From: Saprospiraceae bacterium
Lineage (GTDB): Bacteria; Bacteroidota; Bacteroidia; Chitinophagales; Saprospiraceae
Length of the DNA stretch: 41,323 bases
Direction of reading: 5' to 3'
NCBI GenBank assembly: GCA_020630525.1
Contig: JAHDBF010000009.1
Location: 1-41,323 of the forward strand
The position numbers were made by a program, and so were the translations under genes. Of this stretch, positions 1-9,428 are shown one piece after another (position 1 is the stretch's first letter; the number at the start of each line of letters is the position of its first letter). The notes beneath the pieces were generated by a model. The model ran no database searches, was not told the DNA's origin, and saw nothing but the letters and a program-made list of their open reading frames with translations.

Positions 1-1
1 G

Positions 2-76
2 GGTGGAAGATGGGATTCGAACCCACGACTTCCTGAACCACAATCAGGCGCTCTAACCAACTGAGCTACAACCACC
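2..76 (-). tRNA. tRNA-His (GTG anticodon)
   Basis: The minus strand folds as a tRNA. The anticodon stem CCTGA/TCAGG encloses the loop TTGTGGT with anticodon GTG. The D arm has GCTC/GAGC and the T arm has GTGGG/CCCAT around TTCGAAT. An extra 5' G (G-1) faces C73, the hallmark of histidine tRNAs. Position 1 of the window would be C74. The acceptor stem is odd: pairs 5:68 and 6:67 are both T-T, because the 3' strand reads CTTCCAC where CAACCAC would pair perfectly. The identity is firm from the anticodon and G-1:C73. Whether this copy is fully functional is less certain. Confidence 0.93.
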
Positions 77-202
77 ATTTTTATCTTAAACTACAATATA
101 GATTGTAGATATTTATCTATTTTAATTCACTTCAGAATCAATCTTTTTGATTCGGTTTGCAAATATAAAACTAATCATTTAATGTTGCTCAAAAAATCTA
201 AA

Positions 203-1021
203 TTATTTAGCAGGCATTGGATCTGCTTTTAAAGTAAATTTTCTTGTCACTGGATTCAATGGAGAGTCGATCTTTTTTCCATTAGCATCAGTAAGCGTTA
301 AAGTGATCGTATTTTCTCCCATTGGCAGTCCTTCTATGATATATGGTTGCCATTGCACAAAAAACTGTTCGTGATCGTTAATATTCGCTTTTAGGCGATA
401 ATTTGGACCCAATTGCGCATTTGCAACGTAAAAATCTAACATAACTTTTTCGGTGTCTTTCCCTACGTACGTACCTTTTGGTCTACTGTAGAAAATCATC
501 GGATCATCAATATCCGTTGTACTTGTAATAGATTTGTCTTTTACTTCTATTTTTTGAACAAGAGCAGCACCTGGTGATTTGATACTTTCATGGTAGGATC
601 GAGACAAAAATGCCAATAAATGGTGTTCGCCATCCTCAATGTCGTAGTCAAAATTTGAAGTATATTTCGCAGCATAAGGTTCATTATCCACGATTAAGTG
701 GATGTGCTGACCTTTAGCAGAATTTGCACACATTTTTGCAGGCGCATCAGAAGTCTGTTCTCCTAATTTGTAATTATCACCTTCAACACCAAAATCAAAA
801 GTTCCATTTTTATATGCCATTGATGTAATTCTAGCATCTGGAAATTCTGGAGATCTTGGATTCATAGGTGTAATTTTGTAAATCCTTTTAGGTGCTTCTT
901 TTGCAATTTCTTTTGTTGTATCTTCTTTCTTTTCTCCAGAACTGGCTTTATCCGCAGGTTGAGAATTACAGGAAAAAAGAAAAAGTGAAATCAAAAAAAT
1001 ACCGAATAATGAATTTTTCAT
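203..1021 (-). CDS. Hypothetical outer-surface or periplasmic lipoprotein
   Basis: This protein of 272 residues starts with a lipoprotein signal peptide: a hydrophobic stretch of about 15 residues ending in LFSC, with Cys18 as the predicted lipidated residue. A Lys/Glu-rich linker of about 25 residues follows. The mature part looks like beta-sandwich domains. The segment with QHIHLIVDN and EDGEHHLLAFLSRSYHES recalls DUF4399-like domains, in which a paired HxHL motif occurs, but I would not assign the family. The C-terminal part ends with an Ig-like strand pattern. It is transcribed toward the tRNA and is divergent from the EI24 gene, with 51 bp between the starts. The function is unknown. The lipoprotein call is secure; the domain call is weak. 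Confidence 0.85.
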   Translation of the reverse strand: MKNSLFGIFLISLFLFSCNSQPADKASSGEKKEDTTKEIAKEAPKRIYKITPMNPRSPEFPDARITSMAYKNGTFDFGVEGDNYKLGEQTSDAPAKMCANSAKGQHIHLIVDNEPYAAKYTSNFDYDIEDGEHHLLAFLSRSYHESIKSPGAALVQKIEVKDKSITSTTDIDDPMIFYSRPKGTYVGKDTEKVMLDFYVANAQLGPNYRLKANINDHEQFFVQWQPYIIEGLPMGENTITLTLTDANGKKIDSPLNPVTRKFTLKADPMPAK

Positions 1022-1072
1022 AGCTTAGATTGGTTTAAATTTATAGCACAAAGTTAATATAAAATTCTGCAT

Positions 1073-1816
1073 ATGATCCACGGAGTAATAGAAGCCATAA
1101 AAGCGGTTTTCAGATCTTTTTCTGCCATTGTAAAATACAAATTGTGGGGACATGTTTTATTTTCTGGTATGATAAGTATTGCAGTCGCTTCTGTTACTTT
1201 TTATGCCATCTGGAATCAGTCTGACAGATTAGGAGATTGGCTTTCTGGTTTGTATCCTTGGGAAAAAGGAAGTGGTATAATTTCCTCATTTGCAGACTGG
1301 CTTGTTTGGATTGTGCTCATGATTGTCGCTTTGTTTTTATATAAATATATTATGTTAGTGCTTAGTGCACCAATATTGAGTGCGATGTCTGATAAAATAG
1401 AACGGATAAATACTGGGAAAAGTAACCCAAAATTCTCCCTATCCTCAACCATAAAAAGTACGGTGCGTGGATTGCGTTTAGCACTCAGTAATCTATCTAG
1501 AGAGCTAATATTGACCTTGATATTATTGATCATAAGTCTATTTCCAGGAGCAGCGCTGTTTACGACACCTTTAATATTCATTATCCAAGCTTATTATGCT
1601 GGATTTGGAAGTATGGATTTTTATATGGAGCGACATTTTAATGTAAAAGAGAGTAGAAATTTTGTAAAAAGAAATAGAGGCATTGCGATCGGAAACGGAA
1701 TGATATTTATAGGTTTGTTGGCTGTTCCAATATTGGGGTTTTTTATTGGACCTACGATTACTGCGATTGCAGCTTCATTAAATGTTCATGAGAAAATACA
1801 CCATCAAAGGATTTAA
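1073..1816 (+). CDS. EI24 / CysZ-like membrane protein
   Basis: This integral membrane protein of 247 residues has about four to five hydrophobic segments (roughly residues 25-50, 70-105, 140-175 and 205-235). The opening, a short amphipathic helix followed by a long TM hairpin, and the central segment LSAPILSAMSDKIE match the EI24 domain family. That family includes the bacterial sulfate permease CysZ and many uncharacterised relatives. A role as a small-ion transporter is inferred from the family only; no cys genes are nearby to support sulfate. It stands alone, divergent from the lipoprotein gene and converging on the SprB-repeat gene with 19 bp between the stops. Confidence 0.8.
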   Translation: MIHGVIEAIKAVFRSFSAIVKYKLWGHVLFSGMISIAVASVTFYAIWNQSDRLGDWLSGLYPWEKGSGIISSFADWLVWIVLMIVALFLYKYIMLVLSAPILSAMSDKIERINTGKSNPKFSLSSTIKSTVRGLRLALSNLSRELILTLILLIISLFPGAALFTTPLIFIIQAYYAGFGSMDFYMERHFNVKESRNFVKRNRGIAIGNGMIFIGLLAVPILGFFIGPTITAIAASLNVHEKIHHQRI

Positions 1817-1835
1817 TCCAACGCCTATTTTTCAA

Positions 1836-4800
1836 TTATTTTACAAAGAGTTTTGTACTAAAACTATTTTCGGAATTGGAGATATTAAGGATATACAATC
1901 CTTGTGGAAATTTGTCTAATTTTATTGAGTGTCCTGTTAGCATTTCAAATGGCATTTCTTCTCCTTTGAGATTATAGACATTAATAGAATAATCTTCATT
2001 TTCTAAACCTAATATGTTAAAAATTCCTTCCGTTGGATTTGGAAAAATCTTTATAGATTTATTATTTAATTCTCCAATGTTACTTATAATAGGTATTTCA
2101 AAATTAGTATTGATGATACAATTATTTTGATCTGTAATACTATAAAAATATGTACTGGCACTCAAGGCAGGGATAGTAAATGAAAGTCCTGTCTCATTTA
2201 TTTCATTAAAACTTAATGTATAAGGCGGTATTCCACCAGTTAGCGTTAATGTTATTTCTCCATCACTTTCACCTGGGCTTGCAGGTATGATCTCCTCTGT
2301 AATTTCGATTAATACAGGTGCCCACAACAAAAAAGTTTGACTGATAAAATCACAGCTATTGCCATCTGTAATTGTTACTTGATATTCACCATCTATCAAG
2401 TCCTTAATATTCTGAGTGGTATCTCCATTACTCCACAAATAGGTAAATGGTCCGTCACCAGTTAAGACAGTTGTGTTAATAGCGGCACTTGATTCATTAT
2501 GACATACATTTTCTGTGATGTCAAACTCAAAACTTGGTGTAAGCCCTACGGAAAATACGATTGGATCAGAAACACCAATGCAACCAAGATTGTCAGTAAC
2601 GCTAACGGTATATGATCCTTCGCTTAAGTTAGTTATGGTATCGGTATTTGTGTTAATCAATGTCTGATACCCATGTGACCAATTGAGGTCATAACTCGGT
2701 GTACCTGTATTTATAGATGTAGCTATGGCGCCTCCTGTTCCTGTATTGCAATCTATATTGTTGATGATCTCTAGGTTAATATCTAGTGAGATATTATTCT
2801 CTGGTACTTCAATATTAGACATCCTACTTTTACAACCTAAATCATCTATAACTGTTACACTATAAATTCCACTTTGTAAATCCGAAACCTCTTCTGTGTC
2901 AAGACCACTTTGACTCCAATTGTAGATATAGTTTCCACTTCCACCTTGAATAGCTAACTTTATACTTCCGTCCAAACCCGTTTTGCAGGTTTCAGGATTT
3001 ATATTATCTAAGCTAATCTCAATCTTTTCTGGACTAGAAATTTCAATATTTTCTAATACTTTTATACAACTGTTAAAGTCGGCAACGGTAAGGTTGTATA
3101 TGCCGTTTTTGAGATTGATGATATCGTCTGCAAATGCACCATTAGACCATAAAAATGTATACGGAGGATTGCCGCCCATCGGCGTTGTTCCTATTTTTCC
3201 AGTTTGATCATCAGCACATATGTTTGATTCTATTACATCGATTTGAATTGATATTTCTTCTGGTTCTGCAATGAAAATTGAGTCATTAACTTCAAAGCAT
3301 CCGTCCTGATCTGAAACGGTATAGCTATAGTGACCGACTGGTAGGTTTTCTATTCTGTCGGAAGTTTCACCGTTGTTCCATAGGTAGGTGTAATTGCCTG
3401 TACCTCCAGAAGTATTTACCCTTATTTCTCCATCACTGGAGTTATTACATCTTGTATCTTTTTTTGCAATTACTCCTGTACTTAATGTTTTATTATTTCT
3501 AATTAATATTGGATCAGTTACTAACTCGCAACCGATTCCATCAGTAACGGTAAGTGTGTATGTTTCTGCTGGAATATTGACTAAGTTTTGATTTGTATTG
3601 CCGTTGCTCCATAGAAAAGAGTAAGGTTGGATCCCTCCTTGTATTTGTAAAGTTATATGTCCATCATCGATGCCTTTACAGCTTGTATCTACCGCATCGC
3701 TTATTGCATACACCAATGTCTGATTTACCCCAACAGGGATAAAGTCAGTAACTAAAAAACAACCATTTCCATCTTGGATGGTACATTGATAAACTCCAGT
3801 TTCTAGCCCAAAATTAGTTGAGCCAATATTGCCATTGCTCCATTGATAAAAATAAGGTTCTTCTCCAGAATGGGCTACAATTTCTATATTACCAGTCGCG
3901 GTTCCTTTGCAGTTAGTATTACTTACATTTAGTAACTCATAGTCAAGACTATTTGTAGTAGCCTCATCGATAAAGATGTTACAATTATCGTCTTTTAAGT
4001 TACAAGGCCGTTCCATCGCTTCAGGATTTATCAGTGGATCATTGTCGTTGCAATCTAGATTATTATCGGTGTACCCAATCGGAATTTCGGAAGCACAAAA
4101 TTCTAATGCACCTTCTTCTACTCCAAAGCCATCACCATCATTATCTATATAAATTTTAGATCCATTTTGGGAGATAGTTGATTTAAAAAATTTGATTTCA
4201 TCAATGGCAATATCACCAAAAGCACCTTCACCTGATATACCTATAAATCTAAAACTACCCACTAGTCCATCATATGAATTGAGGTCAATTATTGCGGATT
4301 CCCAGTTCCTACCTTGATTACCTATTGTACTCCATAATTCAGTAAATGTCTCTCCATCATCAATGCTTATTTCTAACGATAAACTTTGAACGTCGACGCC
4401 GTACATGTAATAGCTAAAGCTAAGGTCACAACCACTAGGATTACTTTTAATATTTATGCAATTGGAAATTAAGTGTGCGCTGAGTTGTCTTCCGCAGGTG
4501 TTTTCTGGACTATCTAAATATAGGTATGTACCACCTCCTTTGACATCATCTTCTGGACCTGTAAAAAAAGTATTTGTCGAACCAGAATTTACCAACCAAT
4601 CAAAATCGTCTTCTGAAGAATTTATCCAAATATTAGAATCGATAAAGCAATTTTCAACACAAGATTCGGCACAGTTTTGTAATCCGTCAAAAGAGCTAAT
4701 CAAAGTTGGATTGGCACAATCTGTCATGGCATCTATACTACAAAGTGCCCCAAATTCTATATTTTGACAAATGGTATTAAAGTAAAATTCGTAATGTGAG

Positions 4801-5810
4801 TCAGGGTTTAAATCAGTAATTCTAGTATACAGTTCGCCACAACTGACATAAGTGATTTCTCCATCGGATGGATTAAATCCAGCTTCGCCATAGATGATTT
4901 CTAGTTCCTGACAACTGGTGTTTTCCCAAGTGAAATCTACATAATCACCTGCAATATTTGCTACCTTAATATTTGTCGGTGGGAAACAGGTTGCTGCGCT
5001 GAACTTAATGTCAAATTGTAGCAGCGTACCTAGGTCTCCGTCAGCTCTGTCGCATACTACCAATGTCCAATTGCCTAACCCTTGACTTTGATCGTATAGA
5101 TCTTTGATTGGGGTTTGTGGTTTGTATGCGCCTATGATTGGAAAAGTAGCCTTGGATACTGGGGTGCAAGATCGGTCAGAAAATATTAGTGATCGTCCAC
5201 AGGATTCCAATGGATCACCTAGGTTTTGACTGTTGATACCTAGATTTGAAATTAGATTGATTTCTTTTCCAGCCGGAGATACTAAAGACAATTTTAAGTC
5301 CGCAGGCCAGGTGTGGGCTATCGTAACAAGGATTTCTTCTATAAATAAATCGACGCCTAGGTTTCCAGCATTTTTATTTTGGTAAATAAATTTATTGCCG
5401 CTAGGGCAGTTGTCATCACCAATTGGAAATGATAATCCGCAATTATTAGATTCATCAAAATTCGTGATAAAGTTATAAGGACCATTCCATTCGCTAAAAC
5501 CAGTGATGCATTTTGCTCGGATATAAATCTGATATTCCGTAGCAGGATTTAATCCTGTAAAGCTAAAATTTGTGGTTTGGATATTTGCAAAACTGGGAAT
5601 ACCAGTGGGATTTTCGCCATTTAATATTAATTCTATTTCCCAACTTTCAGCAGCAGTATTAAAATCTATCCACTTGATATCTATACCTTCAAAGCTAGGG
5701 TTGGCAAACTCATTAATGACGGGAATCTGGCAAGAGGAAACCTGAAAAGCCAACATTGTACTGGGTATCCAGCACAATATGCTTATCATAGCAAGTATTA
5801 GCTTCCTCAT
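1836..5810 (-). CDS. SprB-repeat multidomain surface protein with T9SS type A sorting domain
   Basis: This secreted protein of 1324 residues has a signal peptide at about 1-22. Domains in order are: fibronectin type III-like (about 35-115), proprotein-convertase P-type jelly roll (about 125-270), a second FN3-like domain (about 280-365), and a MAM-like jelly roll (about 380-545). A MopE-type metal-binding segment follows (about 553-615), with DNDGDGFG, CNDND and DDNCN acidic loops. Then come about eight SprB repeats with the YxxLWSNG core (about 620-1190), and finally a C-terminal Por_Secre_tail/type A sorting domain with KIFPNPTEG and GLYILNI. Type IX secretion exports such proteins and removes the tail. 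It probably serves adhesion or gliding. It lies 13 bp downstream of leuS on the same strand. No enzymatic domain was seen. Confidence 0.93.
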   Translation of the reverse strand: MRKLILAMISILCWIPSTMLAFQVSSCQIPVINEFANPSFEGIDIKWIDFNTAAESWEIELILNGENPTGIPSFANIQTTNFSFTGLNPATEYQIYIRAKCITGFSEWNGPYNFITNFDESNNCGLSFPIGDDNCPSGNKFIYQNKNAGNLGVDLFIEEILVTIAHTWPADLKLSLVSPAGKEINLISNLGINSQNLGDPLESCGRSLIFSDRSCTPVSKATFPIIGAYKPQTPIKDLYDQSQGLGNWTLVVCDRADGDLGTLLQFDIKFSAATCFPPTNIKVANIAGDYVDFTWENTSCQELEIIYGEAGFNPSDGEITYVSCGELYTRITDLNPDSHYEFYFNTICQNIEFGALCSIDAMTDCANPTLISSFDGLQNCAESCVENCFIDSNIWINSSEDDFDWLVNSGSTNTFFTGPEDDVKGGGTYLYLDSPENTCGRQLSAHLISNCINIKSNPSGCDLSFSYYMYGVDVQSLSLEISIDDGETFTELWSTIGNQGRNWESAIIDLNSYDGLVGSFRFIGISGEGAFGDIAIDEIKFFKSTISQNGSKIYIDNDGDGFGVEEGALEFCASEIPIGYTDNNLDCNDNDPLINPEAMERPCNLKDDNCNIFIDEATTNSLDYELLNVSNTNCKGTATGNIEIVAHSGEEPYFYQWSNGNIGSTNFGLETGVYQCTIQDGNGCFLVTDFIPVGVNQTLVYAISDAVDTSCKGIDDGHITLQIQGGIQPYSFLWSNGNTNQNLVNIPAETYTLTVTDGIGCELVTDPILIRNNKTLSTGVIAKKDTRCNNSSDGEIRVNTSGGTGNYTYLWNNGETSDRIENLPVGHYSYTVSDQDGCFEVNDSIFIAEPEEISIQIDVIESNICADDQTGKIGTTPMGGNPPYTFLWSNGAFADDIINLKNGIYNLTVADFNSCIKVLENIEISSPEKIEISLDNINPETCKTGLDGSIKLAIQGGSGNYIYNWSQSGLDTEEVSDLQSGIYSVTVIDDLGCKSRMSNIEVPENNISLDINLEIINNIDCNTGTGGAIATSINTGTPSYDLNWSHGYQTLINTNTDTITNLSEGSYTVSVTDNLGCIGVSDPIVFSVGLTPSFEFDITENVCHNESSAAINTTVLTGDGPFTYLWSNGDTTQNIKDLIDGEYQVTITDGNSCDFISQTFLLWAPVLIEITEEIIPASPGESDGEITLTLTGGIPPYTLSFNEINETGLSFTIPALSASTYFYSITDQNNCIINTNFEIPIISNIGELNNKSIKIFPNPTEGIFNILGLENEDYSINVYNLKGEEMPFEMLTGHSIKLDKFPQGLYILNISNSENSFSTKLFVK

Positions 5811-5823
5811 TTATTTCATTCTT

Positions 5824-8688
5824 TTACTTTACAACGAAATTGATCATTTTTTGTGGCACAATAATCGTTTTAATTGGTTGTTTTTCTTCAAACCACTTTT
5901 GCATCTCGTCTAGTTCCATTGCTGCTTTTTCAATGGTGTCTTTGTCTGCATCGCTACCTATAGTTAGACTTGCACGCTTTTTACCGTTGATACAAACTGG
6001 ATAAGTAAAACTGTCTTCTTTTAAGTATTTTTCTTCTACAGCTGGATAATCTGTTAAATGTACAGAGGTATTATTGCCCAATGCTTCCCATAGTTCTTCT
6101 GTAATAAACGGCGCGAAAGGCGCTAACGTTTTGACCAATGGTTGCAAGATTTCTTTGCTATGACACTTTAGTTTTTTTAATTCGTTGACAGCTACCATAA
6201 ATGCACTTATTGCTGTATTCATTGAGAAGTCAAGAATGTCTTTTTCTACTTTTTGAACCAATTTATTTAATGCCTTATGAGCTTCTTTATTTGCTGGGTC
6301 GTCTGTGACTATGTATTGTGCATCATCAGTATAAAACAAAGACCATAATTTTCGGATAAATTTCGAGATTCCTTCTATTCCTTGTGTATCCCACGGTTTA
6401 GATTGTTCAATAGGTCCTAAGAACATTTCATACATTCTGAAGCAGTCGGCACCATATTTATGGACGATATCATCAGGATTTACAACATTAAAATATCGTT
6501 TTGACATTTTACCCGTTTCTGATACGGTTACTAATCTACTATCTGTAGAACCATCCTTAGGGGTAAATTTTCCGCTTTGATAAATTCCTTTTGAACATTC
6601 AAAAATGGCATTTGCAAATTCAGGTCTCCAATCTATAAATTTCTTAATTCCGTCAAGATTTATATAAGAATCTTTTGCACCATAATTGGTTACATAATCT
6701 ATGTGGATAGGGATTTTAGTATAGTTTTCTTCATTGCCATCATGGGTGACTAGACCAGAGCAAAGGAATTTTGCGTTGCCATCTACCTTTTCTTTTTGTA
6801 GGTAAATGTATTCGATCACACCTTGGATCATTCCTTGATTGATCAATTTTTTAAATGGCTCTTTAGTCGGGACATAACCTAAGTCATAAAGAAACTTATG
6901 CCAAAACCTGGAATACATTAAGTGTCCAACAGCATGTTCTGTCCCTCCTACATAAAGGTCCACATCTTGCCAATAATCGATGGCTTCTTTCCCAGCGAAT
7001 GCTTCGTCATTGTGTGCATCCATGTATCTCAAAAAATACCAACTACTACCTGCGAATCCAGGCATAGTATCCGTTTCCTTGGTTAACCCTCCTTCGCTGA
7101 CCCAATCTTCAGCTCTTGCCAATGGAGATTTTCCACCTGATGCAGGTTTAAAATCATCCAGCTCAGGTAAGGTTACAGGCAGTTTTTCAATATCTGTCGT
7201 AACCACTTTTCCTTCAGTATCATAAGAGATTGGAAATGGTTCACCCCAATATCTTTGTCTGCTATAGTTTGCGTCTCTTAGTCTGTAATTTATTCTTCCT
7301 GTTCCAATATTTAATTCCTCAGCTTTTTGGATTGCGGCAGTAATGGCATCCTTAACTTCCATTCCATTGAGGAAATCCGAATTGATAATTTTGCCAAGTT
7401 TATCAGAAAGCGTAGCTCCAGGGTAATCAGATTTATCAACTACATCAATGATCTCTATTCCAAATTTTTTGGCGAATCTATTGTCTCTATCATCATCGCT
7501 TGGTACTGCCATGATAGCTCCTGTTCCGTAATCTTTTAGTACATACTCGCTAATCCAAATTGGTATTTGTTTATTGGTAAATGGATTAATGGCGTAGGCA
7601 CCAGTAAAAGCACCAGTGACAGTTTTTGTCTCAGCCATTCTTTCCACTTCTGATCTTGCACCTACATATTTTAAATAGTCTTCGACTTCTTTTGTTTGTG
7701 TCTCAGTAGTAATTTGTTTCACCCAGTCATGTTCTGGTGCCAATACCATAAATGTGGCTCCGAAAACTGTATCTGGCCTTGTGGTAAATACTTCGATTTT
7801 TTCTGGATGATCTACCATTTGAAAAAACAATTGTGCGCCTTCAGATCTTCCGATCCAATTTCTCTGCATTGTTTTTAATGCGTCTGACCATTCTAATTTA
7901 TCTAACGAATTCAACATTCGCTCTGCGTATGCGGTAATCCTCAGTGACCATTGCTTCATGGCTTTTTTCTCTACAGGGTAACCTCCTCTCTCTGACAAAC
8001 CATCTTTTACTTCGTCATTGGCAAGTACAGTTCCTAATTCTTCGCACCAGTTTACATAGCCTACTTTTCGGTATGCAAGCCTAAAATTCATTAAGATGTC
8101 TGCTTTTTCTAGTTCAGATTTTGCCTTCCATTCTTCTGCTGTAAATTCGCTTTCTAATTCTCCATATGCCGGGCAATTTTTTGAACCATTAGTGTCAAAA
8201 TAATCAGATAATGAATCTATAGAAATTGCTTTTTGGTCATTTACACTGTAGCAATGATTGTATAATTGTATAAAAATCCATTGTGTCCATTTGTAGTATT
8301 TAGGGTCACTAGTCTGAATCTCTCTAGACCAATCAAAATTAAATCCTAGGTTATCCAGTTGGGATCTGTAAACTTCCACATTTTCTGCAGTAGATACAGC
8401 AGGATGCACACCAGTTTGGATCGCATATTGTTCTGCTGGCAATCCAAAAGAATCATAACCCATCGGATGCAAGACATTAAATCCTTTCATCTTTTTGAAT
8501 CTTGCGTAAATATCTGATGCAATATACCCCAATGGATGTCCCACATGAAGACCAGCTCCAGAAGGGTACGGAAACATATCTAAAACGTAAAATTTTGGTT
8601 TATCTGTATTGTTTGAGACTTTATACGTCTGATTATCCACCCAGTATTTTCTCCACTTGGCTTCTACTTCTTGGTGCTTAAAATTCAT
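5824..8688 (-). CDS. leuS: Leucyl-tRNA synthetase
   Basis: This cytosolic class I aminoacyl-tRNA synthetase of 954 residues charges tRNA-Leu. The HIGH signature appears as HVGH near residue 48, inside FPYPSGAGLHVGHPLGY. The CP1 editing domain carries TTRPDT and GTGAIMAVPSDDDRD, including the Asp that clears misacylated tRNA. The zinc-like and catalytic core follows, with WYFLRYMDAHND. The KMSKR loop is intact near residue 727. A C-terminal anticodon-binding helical bundle ends the protein. It is somewhat longer than the E. coli enzyme, as I expect for Bacteroidota. The lipoprotein gene upstream ends 5 bp before its ATG, so the two are probably co-transcribed. Confidence 0.98.
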   Translation of the reverse strand: MNFKHQEVEAKWRKYWVDNQTYKVSNNTDKPKFYVLDMFPYPSGAGLHVGHPLGYIASDIYARFKKMKGFNVLHPMGYDSFGLPAEQYAIQTGVHPAVSTAENVEVYRSQLDNLGFNFDWSREIQTSDPKYYKWTQWIFIQLYNHCYSVNDQKAISIDSLSDYFDTNGSKNCPAYGELESEFTAEEWKAKSELEKADILMNFRLAYRKVGYVNWCEELGTVLANDEVKDGLSERGGYPVEKKAMKQWSLRITAYAERMLNSLDKLEWSDALKTMQRNWIGRSEGAQLFFQMVDHPEKIEVFTTRPDTVFGATFMVLAPEHDWVKQITTETQTKEVEDYLKYVGARSEVERMAETKTVTGAFTGAYAINPFTNKQIPIWISEYVLKDYGTGAIMAVPSDDDRDNRFAKKFGIEIIDVVDKSDYPGATLSDKLGKIINSDFLNGMEVKDAITAAIQKAEELNIGTGRINYRLRDANYSRQRYWGEPFPISYDTEGKVVTTDIEKLPVTLPELDDFKPASGGKSPLARAEDWVSEGGLTKETDTMPGFAGSSWYFLRYMDAHNDEAFAGKEAIDYWQDVDLYVGGTEHAVGHLMYSRFWHKFLYDLGYVPTKEPFKKLINQGMIQGVIEYIYLQKEKVDGNAKFLCSGLVTHDGNEENYTKIPIHIDYVTNYGAKDSYINLDGIKKFIDWRPEFANAIFECSKGIYQSGKFTPKDGSTDSRLVTVSETGKMSKRYFNVVNPDDIVHKYGADCFRMYEMFLGPIEQSKPWDTQGIEGISKFIRKLWSLFYTDDAQYIVTDDPANKEAHKALNKLVQKVEKDILDFSMNTAISAFMVAVNELKKLKCHSKEILQPLVKTLAPFAPFITEELWEALGNNTSVHLTDYPAVEEKYLKEDSFTYPVCINGKKRASLTIGSDADKDTIEKAAMELDEMQKWFEEKQPIKTIIVPQKMINFVVK

Positions 8689-8693
8689 TCTTT

Positions 8694-9368
8694 TTATCTT
8701 TTTTCTGGGGTGAATTTTCTAAATATTCTCTTTTTTACATTTACTGGAACGGTATCTTGGAAAGACCACATTTCAGTCCAGCGACCTTCTATATCTTCTT
8801 TAGTAATAGAATAGGTTTCTCGATATAGTGACTTATCTGTTGGATCAAAAACTTCAAAAGAACTTTCATTTCCATCTCCATCAAAAGTAAATCTATATGT
8901 AGCTTGTAGTTTTTGGTCGTTGGATTTTATTTCTCTCTTTGTACGATTGCCGTTTTCATCGTAATAGTAATTTTCTATTCGTAACAAATCGTCATTGGAT
9001 GCATCGTAGGCATAACTTGATATTTTTTCTTTTTTGTCGTTATACTCGAATGTGTAATAACTCAACAAACTATCAGAAATACTATAAAAATTAGATTTAT
9101 CTGCTGTCGATGCTCCTTTCTTATAGTCAAATTTCTCAACAGTGGTCACTTGTCCTTGCTTATTGTAATACCATTGCTCGCTCAATAGACCTTCTGCATT
9201 ATACAATTTTGCATCCTTGTAGGTTAATTCACTATGAACCTCGTGTTCTGTTTCATTAACGGCTTTAAATATCTCCGTTGTTTCCATTAGCCAGAGTTTG
9301 TCTTCATCTGATTGACAACTACATAATGAAACGATAAAGAATACTAGAACTAAAGTTCTTAAAATCAT
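8694..9368 (-). CDS. Hypothetical lipoprotein with beta-hairpin repeats
   Basis: The protein has 224 residues and a lipoprotein signal peptide (lipobox LCSC, Cys18). The mature part contains successive short motifs such as LYNAEGLLSEQWYYNKQGQV, YYTFEYNDKKEK and IENYYYDENGNRTKREI. These resemble the YD/RHS-like or MORN-like beta-hairpin strips found in many Bacteroidota lipoproteins. No catalytic residues are recognisable. The ATG at 9368 fits the signal peptide. It is directly upstream of leuS, probably in one transcript, but nothing ties its function to translation. The function is unknown. Confidence 0.85.
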   Translation of the reverse strand: MILRTLVLVFFIVSLCSCQSDEDKLWLMETTEIFKAVNETEHEVHSELTYKDAKLYNAEGLLSEQWYYNKQGQVTTVEKFDYKKGASTADKSNFYSISDSLLSYYTFEYNDKKEKISSYAYDASNDDLLRIENYYYDENGNRTKREIKSNDQKLQATYRFTFDGDGNESSFEVFDPTDKSLYRETYSITKEDIEGRWTEMWSFQDTVPVNVKKRIFRKFTPEKR

Positions 9369-9428
9369 GAGAAAAAAATTTACGCAAAGGTAATAAGTTT
9401 GGGCTTATGATTGCTGAGTTAGCATTTA

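Noticed and set aside
1-202. tRNA-His 3' end as an integration site of a mobile element
   Set aside because: No integrase, repeat of the tRNA 3' end, or phage-like gene was found in the window; the left side is not visible.
2983-4767. Open frames antisense to the SprB-repeat T9SS gene
   Set aside because: They mirror the repeat-rich coding sequence and show no independent protein features.
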